Shown here in pieces: positions 1-8,283 of a stretch of 64,000 nt of DNA. The notes below the pieces were generated by a model. The model ran no database searches. It worked only from the letters and a program-made list of their open reading frames with translations, and had not been told where the DNA came from. How positions within the stretch are numbered: the stretch's first letter is position 1; the number at the start of each line of letters is the position of its first letter. Location: NCBI RefSeq assembly GCF_025464955.1, contig NZ_JAODNM010000124.1, positions 434,001-498,000 of the forward strand, given 5' to 3'. The stretch is from Amycolatopsis sp. (GTDB taxonomy: Bacteria; Actinomycetota; Actinomycetes; Mycobacteriales; Pseudonocardiaceae). The translations under genes and the position numbers were made by a program.

Positions 1-104
1 AACGCCAGAGCGGACACCAGGCGGAACCCGCGCGATGAGTCACCGGCCTGCCGCCGCCGTGCGACGATGGCTCACCGACGACGGAGTCGGTGAGGAGGTC
101 TGTG

Positions 105-536
105 GTGATCACCCCGGAGCAGTATGTCGGCGTGGTGGCCGAACGGATCCAGCGCGGTGGCGGCAGGCTCAACTCGGTACAGCTCGGCCCGGCGATCGCG
201 GCGGTCGGGCTGTTCACCGAGCGAACGTGTCAGGCACCTTGGATTGGAACGCCGCCTCGATCGTCATCGCCGGCCTGGTGGGTAACCACGTCTACCCGGA
301 TGGTCGCCGTGGACATGACGACCGGCTATCTGTACGCGTTCCCCGGGGACAGACTGTCGGGTACGGCCGCGCAAGCCTCGATTCACGCGCGGCTCACGTT
401 CTGCTTCCCGCAGCCACCGGAGATCTACGCGCAGCTCCAGTGGCAGGCGCAGCAACAGGCCCCACCGCCTCCCCCGGGCTGGGAGCCGCAAGTGCCTCCG
501 CAGCCGGCACCTCCCCCGCCGCCGTACGGTTACTGA
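105..536 (+). CDS. Hypothetical protein with Pro-rich C-terminus, possible internal frame disturbance
   Basis: I do not recognise a characterised family. The start is placed at GTG 105 because GAGGAGG (92-98) sits six bases upstream; GTG 90 and 102 are alternatives. The N-terminus (ITPEQYVGVVAERIQRGGG) and the middle (MVAVDMTTGYLYAFPGD) look like real protein, and the last 40 residues are Gln/Pro-rich. Between about 222 and 299 this frame gives an unlikely peptide, while the +2 frame reads ANVSGTLDWNAASIVIAG with far better GC at third positions (23 of 27 codons against 16 of 26). The gene may therefore carry two compensating frameshifts or sequence errors. It ends one base before the next ATG. 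Confidence 0.55.
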   Translation: MITPEQYVGVVAERIQRGGGRLNSVQLGPAIAAVGLFTERTCQAPWIGTPPRSSSPAWWVTTSTRMVAVDMTTGYLYAFPGDRLSGTAAQASIHARLTFCFPQPPEIYAQLQWQAQQQAPPPPPGWEPQVPPQPAPPPPPYGY

Positions 537-537
537 C

Positions 538-1176
538 ATGGCAGGACTACGCGGCTGGCCGTCGTTCCCTGAAGAGCTGCCGGAGTTCGACCCCGGTCAA
601 GCCCCCGCGACGCCGCAGGAACTCTTCGAGTCATGGCTGTTCGAAGCAGGCGAACACGTACTCGCCCCGCACGCGGTCACCCTGTCCACTGTGGACGCCG
701 ACGGCCTGCCTGACGCCCGGGTGGTGATCCTCAAGGACGTCGACGCCACCGGCTGGTACGTCTCGACGAGCGCGGACAGCCCGAAAGCCGTCCAATTGCG
801 CGAAAACCCCCACGCCGCACTGACTTTCTTCTGGCCAGGCCGCGGCCGTCAGGTCCGGCTGCGGGGCCCCGTAACCACCGCGGCACCGGAAGTCTCAGCG
901 TCGGACTTCTCGGACCGGTCACCGGCCTCGAAGGCCGAATCGCTGATCGGCCACCAGTCCGAAGTCCTCGAAAACCCCGCCGACCTACTACGCGCAGCCG
1001 AAGCCGCTGAGCGCCAGGTGCGTGAAAACCCCGACGTGGTCCCGGATTCCTGGACGCGCTACCGCGTCTCCCCGACTGCTGTCGAGTTCTGGCAAGCCTC
1101 CAACGATCGCCGGCACGTCCGTCTCCGCTACCGCCGCACCGGCGAAACCTGGCTCCCCGAACACCTCTGGCCCTAG
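538..1176 (+). CDS. Pyridoxamine 5'-phosphate oxidase family protein (PdxH-like)
   Basis: Predicted cytoplasmic FMN-dependent oxidase of the split-barrel PNPOx family. Length (212 aa) matches PdxH. The N-terminal half has the flavin-binding barrel (PDARVVILKDVD, then TFFWPGRGRQVRLRGPV), and the C-terminus has the PdxH-like dimerisation/PLP region with VEFWQASNDRRHVRLRYRR ending in WLPEHLWP. True PdxH enzymes usually read RLHDR at this place; here it is RRHVRLRYRR, so the substrate could be another pyridoxal-like or flavin-linked compound. ATG 538 starts one base after the upstream stop, which suggests translational coupling. Confidence 0.8.
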   Translation: MAGLRGWPSFPEELPEFDPGQAPATPQELFESWLFEAGEHVLAPHAVTLSTVDADGLPDARVVILKDVDATGWYVSTSADSPKAVQLRENPHAALTFFWPGRGRQVRLRGPVTTAAPEVSASDFSDRSPASKAESLIGHQSEVLENPADLLRAAEAAERQVRENPDVVPDSWTRYRVSPTAVEFWQASNDRRHVRLRYRRTGETWLPEHLWP

Positions 1177-1257
1177 CAGGGCTCGTGCGTAGTTAGGCCG
1201 GTTCTAACCGGCCGGAACACTCACGAGTTCGCTGGAAGCCGGACAGGGTGGGGGCCC

Positions 1258-1437
1258 AGGGAGCGGGAAGTAATCGTTCTCGTGGCAGACGGTCTCGGCA
1301 ACGACGAGATCGCGGCTCAGATGTTCCTGTCGCCGCTCACCGTGAAGACGCATGTGGTGCGGGCCATGACGAAGGTCGGCGCACGTGATCGAGCGCAACT
1401 CGTCTCATTCACCTTCCGAGCCGGTCTCAACCCCTGA
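1258..1437 (+). pseudogene. Remnant of a LuxR/NarL-type HTH regulator (C-terminal part only)
   Basis: Read from 1258, the frame gives PRERE, then GLGNDEIAAQMFLSPLTVKT, then HVVRAMTKVGARDRAQLV and a stop at 1435-1437. This is the whole four-helix LuxR DNA-binding domain as found at the C-terminus of NarL-type response regulators. Upstream the same frame is open to 1177 but shows no receiver domain, no plausible start codon and no ribosome-binding site. It looks like the surviving 3' end of a deleted response-regulator gene. Confidence 0.75.
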
Positions 1438-1501
1438 GTCTGCCGAGCCATCCGGGTGGGGTCTGGGGGTTGCACCCCAGAAAGCACAAAGGAGCGAGCC
1501 G

Positions 1502-1520
1502 ATTCGCGCTTGCCGCGAAT
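1502..1520 (-). terminator. Possible terminator hairpin downstream of tRNA-Ala
   Basis: Perfect 7-bp inverted repeat ATTCGCG-CTTGC-CGCGAAT, 20 bases past the 3' end of the minus-strand tRNA-Ala. There is no T-tract. A second hairpin (CTGGGG/CCCCAG, 1463-1480) lies further on. Confidence 0.35.
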
Positions 1521-1540
1521 ACGATTCGCCCCGAGTGACG

Positions 1541-1613
1541 TGGAGCTGAGGGGAATCGAACCCCTGACCCCCGCCTTGCAAAGGCGGTGCTCTACCAATT
1601 GAGCTACAGCCCC
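1541..1613 (-). tRNA. tRNA-Ala (TGC)
   Basis: 73-nt cloverleaf on the minus strand. The acceptor arm GGGGCTG pairs with CAGCTCC, the D arm contains TAGCTCAATTGGTAGAGCA, the anticodon stem CCGCC/GGCGG holds loop TTTGCAA (anticodon TGC), and the T arm has GGTTCGATTCC. The discriminator base is A and CCA is not encoded. tRNA-Ala beside tRNA-Ile near gyrA is typical of actinobacterial origin regions. Confidence 0.95.
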
Positions 1614-1647
1614 GAGCGCGGACGGCGGGTGGCCGTCCGCGGGGAGA

Positions 1648-1836
1648 TCAGTTGTTGGCCGCGTCGGAGGAACTGGCCTTGGCCGGCGAGCTTCCGTTGG
1701 TGGAGACGGCGCCGAGCGGCTTGGTCGGCGCGGTGGCTTCACGCCAGAGGTCGGCTTCTGCCTTCGAGTCCTTGTTGCGCTTGACCACGAACAGAACACC
1801 GCCCGCGATGACCGCGAGTGCCAGCAGCTTCTTCAC
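1648..1836 (-). CDS. DLW-39 family small membrane protein
   Basis: 62-residue protein with one N-terminal membrane helix (LLALAVIAGGVLFVV) followed by KRNK, then the AEADLWREA segment that names the actinobacterial DLW-39 family, and a Ser/Ala-rich tail. Family members have this size and usually sit by the tRNA/gyrA locus, as here. Function is unknown. Start ATG 1836. Confidence 0.85.
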   Translation of the reverse strand: MKKLLALAVIAGGVLFVVKRNKDSKAEADLWREATAPTKPLGAVSTNGSSPAKASSSDAANN

Positions 1837-1923
1837 CTGGAGCCCCCTCTTCCTTCGACAACTTGCTCAACCTGCGTGCCAATGTTACTAGACGCCCTGA
1901 GTCGAGGTTTTGGCGGTGCGACG

Positions 1924-1939
1924 TGTTCCACGTGGAACC
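1924..1939. promoter_or_regulatory. parS-like palindrome (variant)
   Basis: TGTTCCACGTGGAACC contains a perfect 14-bp palindrome GTTCCACGTGGAAC. It differs from the actinobacterial parS core GTTTCACGTGAAAC by one symmetrical change in each half. It lies in the gap between the YCII and DLW-39 genes, 17 kb from parAB. ParB affinity is uncertain. Confidence 0.45.
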
Positions 1940-1952
1940 GGACGAACGGGGG

Positions 1953-2378
1953 TTACTGCTGGGCAGCCGCCTGGGCGCGGAGTTTCTCGTCGGCCTCGCG
2001 GCGCTCGGGGGTCAGGTTGTCGCCGAAGTCCTCCGGGCTGAAGACCTGGCGGATCTCGATCTCGCTGTCACCCAGCATCGGCGACGGGCAGCGCTTGACC
2101 CATTCGATGGCCTCTTCCTTCGACTTGACCTCGAAGAGCCAGAACCCGGCGATCAGTTCCTTGGTCTCGGCGAACGGACCGTCGACGACCGTGCGGTCGG
2201 TACCGGAGAACTTGACCCGCACCCCGTTGGAGCTGGGGTGCAGGCCCTCACCGGCGAGCATGACGCCGGCCTTGACCAGCTGCTCGTTGTAGGCGCCCAT
2301 CTCGGCGAGCAGCTCCGCGGTGGGCAGCACGCCGGCTTCGCTGTTGGCATCGGCTTTGACCATGACCATGAATCGCAT
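1953..2378 (-). CDS. YCII/DGPF-domain protein
   Basis: 141-aa cytoplasmic protein of the YciI-related (DGPF) superfamily. The N-terminus MRFMVMVKA, the central GTDRTVVDGPFAETKELIAG and the following GFWLFEVKSKEEAIEWVKRC are the standard signature, including the DGPF motif. In many actinobacteria such proteins are encoded beside ECF sigma factors, but here the neighbours are tRNA and DLW-39 genes. The biochemical role is not established. Start ATG 2378. Confidence 0.85.
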   Translation of the reverse strand: MRFMVMVKADANSEAGVLPTAELLAEMGAYNEQLVKAGVMLAGEGLHPSSNGVRVKFSGTDRTVVDGPFAETKELIAGFWLFEVKSKEEAIEWVKRCPSPMLGDSEIEIRQVFSPEDFGDNLTPERREADEKLRAQAAAQQ

Positions 2379-2483
2379 CGCGTGTCTCCTTCGTGGCGAG
2401 CGGCCCCTCGGCCTGCTCTGTACTACCGCGTCGAACGGCCCTCGCCCGGATCGACACCCACGGCGAAGTTTTTCCCGAGATTC

Positions 2484-2532
2484 ACAAAAAGCAGAAGGCC
2501 GGTTCGCGATTTTCGCGAACCGGCCTTCTGCT
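2484..2532 (-). terminator. Rho-independent terminator of tRNA-Ile
   Basis: A perfect 20-bp stem (arms 2490-2509 and 2513-2532, 3-nt loop) starts 3 bases after the tRNA 3' end. On the minus strand it is followed at once by TTTTT (2485-2489). Textbook intrinsic terminator, unusually long for the phylum. Confidence 0.9.
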
Positions 2533-2535
2533 GGG

Positions 2536-2609
2536 TGGGCCCACCAGGACTTGAACCTGGGACCTCTTCGTTATCAGCGAAGCGCTCTAACCACCTGAGC
2601 TATGGGCCC
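2536..2609 (-). tRNA. tRNA-Ile (GAT)
   Basis: 74-nt cloverleaf on the minus strand. Acceptor GGGCCCA pairs with TGGGCCC, the D arm contains TAGCTCAGGTGGTTAGAGC, the anticodon loop CTGATAA carries GAT, and the T arm is CCAGGTTCAAGTCCTGG. Discriminator A; CCA not encoded. Confidence 0.95.
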
Positions 2610-2660
2610 GTGGGAACGAAAGAAAGGTTACCCGACGCCCCCGGGTGGCCCGCAACCGGG

Positions 2661-3389
2661 TTACTCACGTTCCGACAGCGTGACCTCAAGTCCGCCGGCG
2701 AGGTCCGCGGACACGTTGTAGATGAACGCGCCGACGGTGGCCAGCGCGGAGACGAGCACGATGTTGATCGCGCCGAGGATGGCCGCGATGCCGAGGACAC
2801 GGCCGACGCTGATCAGCGGACCCGTCGCCGCGGCGGTGCCTTCGCCGCCGACGAGCGAGGAGTACGTACCGTTCAGTTTGTCCCAGACGCCCATGCCGTC
2901 GAGGACGGTGTAGAGCACACCGACCGCGACCATCCAGACGAAGAACATCGCGACGCCGAGCACGAGCGAAAGCTTGAGCACCGACCACGGGTCGAACCGC
3001 TTGATCTGCAGACTCGCCCGCCGCGGCCCGCGGCCGGGACGGCGCAGGGCGGACGGAGTCGTCCGCCCCCTGCCCGTCGGCCCGGCCGAGGCGGCGGCGT
3101 TGTCCCGGTACTGACCTTCGCCCTCGTCAGCGGCGTCCCCGAACAGCCGGCGCGCGGCAGTGCCACTCACCACCGGGTAGTCCCCGGTGCCGGGGTGGTA
3201 CTCCCTGTCGCTCACCTGCTGTCCGTCCTGCGCATGATTCGAGTACAGCACATCGCCGGACCCCGCCGCCGGGTCAACGGCGGTGGACGACTCGCCGTCC
3301 TTGCCCACACGCTGCCATGGCGGCGAGGCCGCCGAACCGGCCGGAGCACCGTTCGAGCCGGGCGCCTCGGACTTGTCGGGTGATGTCAC
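2661..3389 (-). CDS. DUF3566 transmembrane protein
   Basis: 242 aa. The first ~125 residues are low-complexity Gly/Ser/Pro/Arg and probably cytoplasmic. After RRASLQIKRFDPWSVLKLSL come membrane helices (LVLGVAMFFVWMVAVGVLYT, then a C-terminal one around GIAAILGAINIVLVSALATV) and NVSADLAGGLEVTLSE. This is the DUF3566 family, whose mycobacterial member (Rv0007) also follows gyrA. It starts 36 bases after the gyrA stop, so it is likely cotranscribed with gyrBA. Function unknown. Confidence 0.9.
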   Translation of the reverse strand: MTSPDKSEAPGSNGAPAGSAASPPWQRVGKDGESSTAVDPAAGSGDVLYSNHAQDGQQVSDREYHPGTGDYPVVSGTAARRLFGDAADEGEGQYRDNAAASAGPTGRGRTTPSALRRPGRGPRRASLQIKRFDPWSVLKLSLVLGVAMFFVWMVAVGVLYTVLDGMGVWDKLNGTYSSLVGGEGTAAATGPLISVGRVLGIAAILGAINIVLVSALATVGAFIYNVSADLAGGLEVTLSERE

Positions 3390-3425
3390 GAAGAGTCAAT
3401 CCTTACCTGGGGTGGCGTCGTCCAA

Positions 3426-6068
3426 CTACTCCGTCGCCGGGGTTTCGTCTCCTGCAGGACCGTCGGTACCTTCAGCGCCGTCGACAGCTTCGACGCCTTC
3501 GACAACTTCAGCAATGTCGGTGGTGTCAGCGACGTCGACGGTGTCAGTGACCTCGACCACTTCGCCTTCGACGACTACGGCGTCACCGGTACCTACAGAG
3601 GCGACGTCTGAGGGCTCGTCCGCGTTGCGTGCGATGGCGAGAAGAGTTGTCCCTTCGTCGAGATTCATCAGCCGGACCCCCTTCGTCTGCCTGCCCGCTT
3701 TGCGTACCTGCTCGGCCATCGTCCGGATCACGCCGCCGGTCGAGGTGATCGCGTACAGCTCGTCGTCGATGTCGACGATCACCGCCCCCACCAGCCTGCC
3801 ACGCTTCCGGTCGTACTGGATGGTGAGAACGCCCTTACCGCCGCGACCCTGCACCGGGTAGTCGTCGATCGGGGTGCGCTTCGAGTAACCACCGTCTGTC
3901 GCGACCAGCAGGAACTTGTCCTCCGCCACGACGTTGATCCCGAGCAGCTCGTCACCGTCGTTGAACCGCATCCCGAGCACACCCGAGGTGGCGCGGCCCA
4001 TCGGACGCAACGCCTCGTCGGAGGCGTGGAAACGGATCGACTGCCCTTCCGAAGACACCAGCAGCAGGTCGTCCTCGGCCGAGACCAGCACCGCGCCGAC
4101 CAGCTCGTCACCCTCGCGGAGGTTGACCCCGATCAGGCCGCCGGAGCGGTTCGAGTCGAAGTCGCTGAGCTTGGTCTTCTTGACCAGGCCCTTCTTCGTC
4201 GCGAGGACCAGATACGGCGAGACCTCGTAGTTCGGGATCTCGATGATCTGGGCGATCTTCTCGTCCGGCTGGAACGCGAGCAGGTTCGCGACGTGCTGGC
4301 CGCGAGCGTTGCGGTTCGCTTCGGGCAGCTCGTACGTCTTCGCCCGGTACACCCGGCCCTTGTTCGTGAAGAACAGGATCCAGTCGTGGGTCGAGCAGAC
4401 GAAGAAGTGCTGGACGATGTCGTCCTGCTTGAGCGTGGCGCCCTGGACACCCTTGCCGCCGCGCTTCTGCGAGCGGTAGAGGTCGGTCTTCGTGCGCTTC
4501 GCGTAACCGGTGCGAGTGATTGTCACCACCACGTCCTCGACGGCGATGAGATCTTCGACCGAGACCTCGCCGTCGAACGGGATGATCCGGGTACGCCGGT
4601 CGTCGCCGTACTTGTCGACGATGGCCATCAGCTCGTCGCGGATGATCTGCCGCTGACGCTCCGGCTTCTCGAGGATGTCCTTCAAGTCGGCGATCTCGAG
4701 CTCGATCTCGGCCAACGTGTCGATGATCCGCTGCCGCTCGAGGGCGGCGAGCCGCCGGAGCTGCATGTCGAGGATCGCGACAGCCTGGACCTCGTCGACG
4801 TCCAGGAGCTCCATCAGGGCCGGCCGCGCGTCCTCGGCCGACGGTGAACGCCGGATCAGCGCGATGACCTCGTCGAGCATGTCGAGGGCCTTGACCAGAC
4901 CACGCAGGATGTGGGCGCGTTCTTCGGCCTTGCGCAGCCGGAAGCGGGTCCGCCGGACGATGACGTCCATCTGGTGGTTGACGTAGTGCCTGATGATCTG
5001 GTCGAGCCGCAGCGTGCGGGGCACGCCGTCGACCAGCGCCAGCATGTTGACGCCGAAGTTCTGCTGCAGCTGGGTGTGCTTGTAGAGGTTGTTCAGCACC
5101 ACCTTCGCCACGGCGTCGCGCTTGACCGTGATGACGATGCGCTGGCCGCTGCGGCTGTTGGACTCGTCGGCGATGTCCGAGATGCCGGTGAGCTTGCCGT
5201 CGCGGACCAGGTTGGCGATGTTCTCGACCAGGTTGTCCGGGTTGACCTGGAACGGCAGCTCGGTGACGACGAGGATCGTGCGGCCCTTGGCGTCCTCCTC
5301 GACCTCGACGACCGAGCGCATCCGGACCGAGCCACGGCCCGTGCGGTACGCGTCCTCGATGCCGGAGTTGCCCAGGATCAGGCCCTTGGTCGGGAAGTCC
5401 GGCCCCTTGACCCGCAGCAGCAGCGCCGCGAGCAGCTCGTCGTCATTGGCCTCGGGGTTCTCCAGTGCCCAGACGACGCCTTCAGCGACCTCACGCAGGT
5501 TGTGCGGCGGGATATTGGTCGCCATCCCGACCGCGATCCCGGAACCACCGTTGACCAGCAGGTTCGGGAACCGGCTCGGCAGCACGTCCGGCTCTTGCGT
5601 CCGGCCGTCGTAGTTGTCGGAGAAGTCGACGGTCTCTTCTTCGATATCGGCCAGCATGTGCATGGCCAGCTGCCCGAGGCGAGCCTCGGTGTACCGCATC
5701 GCGGCGGCGGGGTCGTTACCCGACGAACCGTAGTTGCCCTGGCCGTCGATCAGCGGGTACCGCATCGACCACGGCTGCGCGAGGCGGACCAGCGCGTCGT
5801 AGATCGAGGAGTCACCGTGCGGGTGATAGTTACCCATCACCTCGCCGACAACGCGCGAGCACTTGTTGTACCCGCGGTCCGGCCGGAAGCCGGAGTCGTA
5901 CATCGCGTACAGCACGCGGCGGTGAACCGGCTTGAGCCCGTCACGCACGTCCGGCAGCGCGCGGGACACGATCACGCTCATCGCGTAGTCGATGTACGAG
6001 CGCTGCATTTCGTGCTGGATGTCGACCGGTTCGATGCGGTCGTGTTCCGGCGGCAGGGTTTCCGTCAT
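3426..6068 (-). CDS. gyrA: DNA gyrase subunit A
   Basis: Type IIA topoisomerase subunit that cleaves and rejoins DNA during negative supercoiling, as A2B2 with GyrB. Catalytic Tyr126 lies in RYTEAR (125-130). The quinolone region reads HPHGDSSIYD, with Ser87, Ser88 and Asp91 at the usual positions, so no canonical resistance change is seen. The GyrA box QKRGGKGVQG defines the DNA-wrapping C-terminal beta-pinwheel, and a related QGRGGKGVL lies in a later blade. The last ~45 residues form an acidic Val/Glu/Thr-rich tail longer than in E. coli. 54 bases separate it from gyrB. Confidence 0.98.
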   Translation of the reverse strand: MTETLPPEHDRIEPVDIQHEMQRSYIDYAMSVIVSRALPDVRDGLKPVHRRVLYAMYDSGFRPDRGYNKCSRVVGEVMGNYHPHGDSSIYDALVRLAQPWSMRYPLIDGQGNYGSSGNDPAAAMRYTEARLGQLAMHMLADIEEETVDFSDNYDGRTQEPDVLPSRFPNLLVNGGSGIAVGMATNIPPHNLREVAEGVVWALENPEANDDELLAALLLRVKGPDFPTKGLILGNSGIEDAYRTGRGSVRMRSVVEVEEDAKGRTILVVTELPFQVNPDNLVENIANLVRDGKLTGISDIADESNSRSGQRIVITVKRDAVAKVVLNNLYKHTQLQQNFGVNMLALVDGVPRTLRLDQIIRHYVNHQMDVIVRRTRFRLRKAEERAHILRGLVKALDMLDEVIALIRRSPSAEDARPALMELLDVDEVQAVAILDMQLRRLAALERQRIIDTLAEIELEIADLKDILEKPERQRQIIRDELMAIVDKYGDDRRTRIIPFDGEVSVEDLIAVEDVVVTITRTGYAKRTKTDLYRSQKRGGKGVQGATLKQDDIVQHFFVCSTHDWILFFTNKGRVYRAKTYELPEANRNARGQHVANLLAFQPDEKIAQIIEIPNYEVSPYLVLATKKGLVKKTKLSDFDSNRSGGLIGVNLREGDELVGAVLVSAEDDLLLVSSEGQSIRFHASDEALRPMGRATSGVLGMRFNDGDELLGINVVAEDKFLLVATDGGYSKRTPIDDYPVQGRGGKGVLTIQYDRKRGRLVGAVIVDIDDELYAITSTGGVIRTMAEQVRKAGRQTKGVRLMNLDEGTTLLAIARNADEPSDVASVGTGDAVVVEGEVVEVTDTVDVADTTDIAEVVEGVEAVDGAEGTDGPAGDETPATE

Positions 6069-6122
6069 CTCGTCCTTCTTGTGGTGACAGTCCTCATTGG
6101 ACAGGCAGTGGCCAGTGGTGGA

Positions 6123-8090
6123 CTACACGTCCAGGAAGCGAACGTCCTTGGCGTTGCGGGTGATGAACGAACGGCGCGCTTCGACGTCCTCGCCCATCAG
6201 TACGGAGAACAGCTCGTCGGCCTGCGCCGCGTCGTCCAGGGTGACCTGGCCGAGCAGCCGGTGGGCCGGGTCCATCGTGGTGTCCCACAGCTCTTCGGCG
6301 TTCATCTCGCCGAGACCCTTGTACCGCTGGATCGCGTCGTCCTTCGGCAGCCGCTTGCCGGCCTCGACCCCCGCGCGGATGACGGCGTCGCGCTCGTTGT
6401 CCGAGTACACGTACTCCGGATCCGCCCGCGGCCACTTGATCTTGTACAGCGGCGGCCGGGACAGGAAGACGTGACCGTGCTCGACCAGCGGCCGCATGAA
6501 GCGGAACAGCAGAGTGAGCAGCAGGGTCGTGATGTGCTGGCCGTCGACGTCGGCGTCGGCCATCAGCACGATCTTGTGGTACCGCAGCTTCTCGAGGTCG
6601 AACTCGTCGTGGATGCCGGTGCCCAGCGCGGTGATCAGCGACTGGACCTCGGTGTTCTTCAGGACGCGGTCGATGCGGGCCTTCTCGACGTTGATGATCT
6701 TGCCTCGGATCGGCAGGATCGCCTGGTACATCGAGTCCCGGCCCTCCTTGGCCGAGCCGCCGGCCGAGTCACCCTCGACGATGTAGAGCTCGCACTCTTC
6801 GGGCTTGGTGGAGCGGCAGTCCTTGAGCTTGCCGGGCAGGCCGCCGATGTCGAGCGCGCCCTTGCGGCGGACGAGGTCGCGGGCCTTGCGCGCGGCGTCA
6901 CGCGCCTGCGCGCTGGACACGGCCTTGTTGATGATGATCTTGGCCTCGGCCGGGTTGGCCTCGAACCAGTGCCCGAGCCATTCGTTGGCCGTGGTCTGGA
7001 CGAACGTCTTGGCCTCGCTGTTGCCCAGCTTGGTCTTCGTCTGCCCCTCGAACTGCGGCTCCGCCATCTTGATCGACACGATCGCGGCGAGACCCTCGCG
7101 CACGTCGTCACCGGTCAGGTTGGCTTCCTTCTCCTTGATCAGCTTCTTGTCGCGCGCGTAGGCGTTGACCACGCGGGTGAGCGCCGCGCGGAAGCCCTCT
7201 TCGTGCGTGCCACCCTCTTGCGTGTTGATCGTGTTGGCGAAGGTGTAGACCGACGGCGTGAAACCGTTGTTCCACTGCATCGCGACCTCGAGCTCGAGGC
7301 CCGGCGCCTTGGCGTCGAACGCGATCACGCTCGGGTGGATCGGGTCCTTGCTGCCGTTGATGTGCTTGACGAAGTCCTCGAGGCCGCCCGGGTAGCAGAA
7401 GGTGCGGTCCTTGATCCTGGCCGCGCGGCCTGACGCGTCTTCCTCGGCGTCTTCGTCGGAGACGCGCTCGTCGCGCAGCGAGATGGTGAGTCCCTTGTTG
7501 AGGAACGCCATTTCCTGCAGGCGGCGCGAGATCGTCTCGATGTTGTACGTCGTGGTCTCGAAGATGTTCGGATCGGCCCAGTAGGTGATCGTCGTCCCGC
7601 GTCGATCGCTCGGCCCGACCTCGACCAGCTGCTCCGGCACCGAGTGGTCGTAGTGCTGGGTCCAGTGCTGGCCGTTGCGGAAGATCTCGATGTCGAACGC
7701 CGACGACAGCGCGTTGACCACCGAGACACCGACGCCGTGCAGACCACCGGAGACCGCGTACGAGTCGCTGTCGAACTTTCCGCCGGCATGCAGGACGGTG
7801 AGCACGACCTCGACGGTCGGCTTGTGCTCGGTCGGGTGCATCTCGGTCGGGATGCCGCGGCCGTCGTCGACGACCCGCACGCCGCCATCGGCCAGCAGGG
7901 TGACGTCGACCTTGGTCGCGTAGCCCGCCATCGCCTCGTCGACGGAGTTGTCGACGACTTCCCAGATAAGATGGTGGAGGCCTCGTTCACCGGTGGAACC
8001 GATGTACATGCCGGGGCGCTTGCGAACTGCGTCGAGGCCCTCGAGCACGGTGATGGACTGCGCGTTGTACTCGTTCTCGTTCGGAGCCAC
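6123..8090 (-). CDS. gyrB: DNA gyrase subunit B
   Basis: ATPase subunit of gyrase, 655 aa. GHKL ATPase motifs: EVVDNSVDEA (44-53, with catalytic Glu and Mg-binding Asn), DDGRGIP (75-81), GGLHGVG (115-121). TOPRIM motifs: EGDSAGG (439-445) and DADVDG (512-517). The C-terminal QRYKGLGEMNAEELW is typical. It lacks the large insert of proteobacterial GyrB. The start is GTG 8090 with GAGGAG about 12 bases upstream. Transcribed ahead of gyrA; a TAGGAT hexamer at 8138-8143 (minus strand) is a possible -10 of the gyrBA promoter. Confidence 0.98.
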   Translation of the reverse strand: MAPNENEYNAQSITVLEGLDAVRKRPGMYIGSTGERGLHHLIWEVVDNSVDEAMAGYATKVDVTLLADGGVRVVDDGRGIPTEMHPTEHKPTVEVVLTVLHAGGKFDSDSYAVSGGLHGVGVSVVNALSSAFDIEIFRNGQHWTQHYDHSVPEQLVEVGPSDRRGTTITYWADPNIFETTTYNIETISRRLQEMAFLNKGLTISLRDERVSDEDAEEDASGRAARIKDRTFCYPGGLEDFVKHINGSKDPIHPSVIAFDAKAPGLELEVAMQWNNGFTPSVYTFANTINTQEGGTHEEGFRAALTRVVNAYARDKKLIKEKEANLTGDDVREGLAAIVSIKMAEPQFEGQTKTKLGNSEAKTFVQTTANEWLGHWFEANPAEAKIIINKAVSSAQARDAARKARDLVRRKGALDIGGLPGKLKDCRSTKPEECELYIVEGDSAGGSAKEGRDSMYQAILPIRGKIINVEKARIDRVLKNTEVQSLITALGTGIHDEFDLEKLRYHKIVLMADADVDGQHITTLLLTLLFRFMRPLVEHGHVFLSRPPLYKIKWPRADPEYVYSDNERDAVIRAGVEAGKRLPKDDAIQRYKGLGEMNAEELWDTTMDPAHRLLGQVTLDDAAQADELFSVLMGEDVEARRSFITRNAKDVRFLDV

Positions 8091-8283
8091 CGGCTTGTTT
8101 TCTCCTCGTCTCGCCCAAGAGGACGCTCGCTACGTACATCCTACTTGGCCGCCTCCGCTCACATGCGGCAAGGACACCCCTGATTTCGTCACAGAGCCAC
8201 GAACGCGGCCTGGGATGACTCCGGGCGTAGCTAAGCGTTAGGCCGACGGCTCTCGGCGCGCTCACCGTGACGACCGGCGGACA

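Noticed and set aside
4911..7433. 840-codon plus-strand open frame
   Set aside because: Antisense to gyrB and part of gyrA; long open frames opposite GC-rich genes are expected, and the peptide is low-complexity Arg/Val/Asp without domains.
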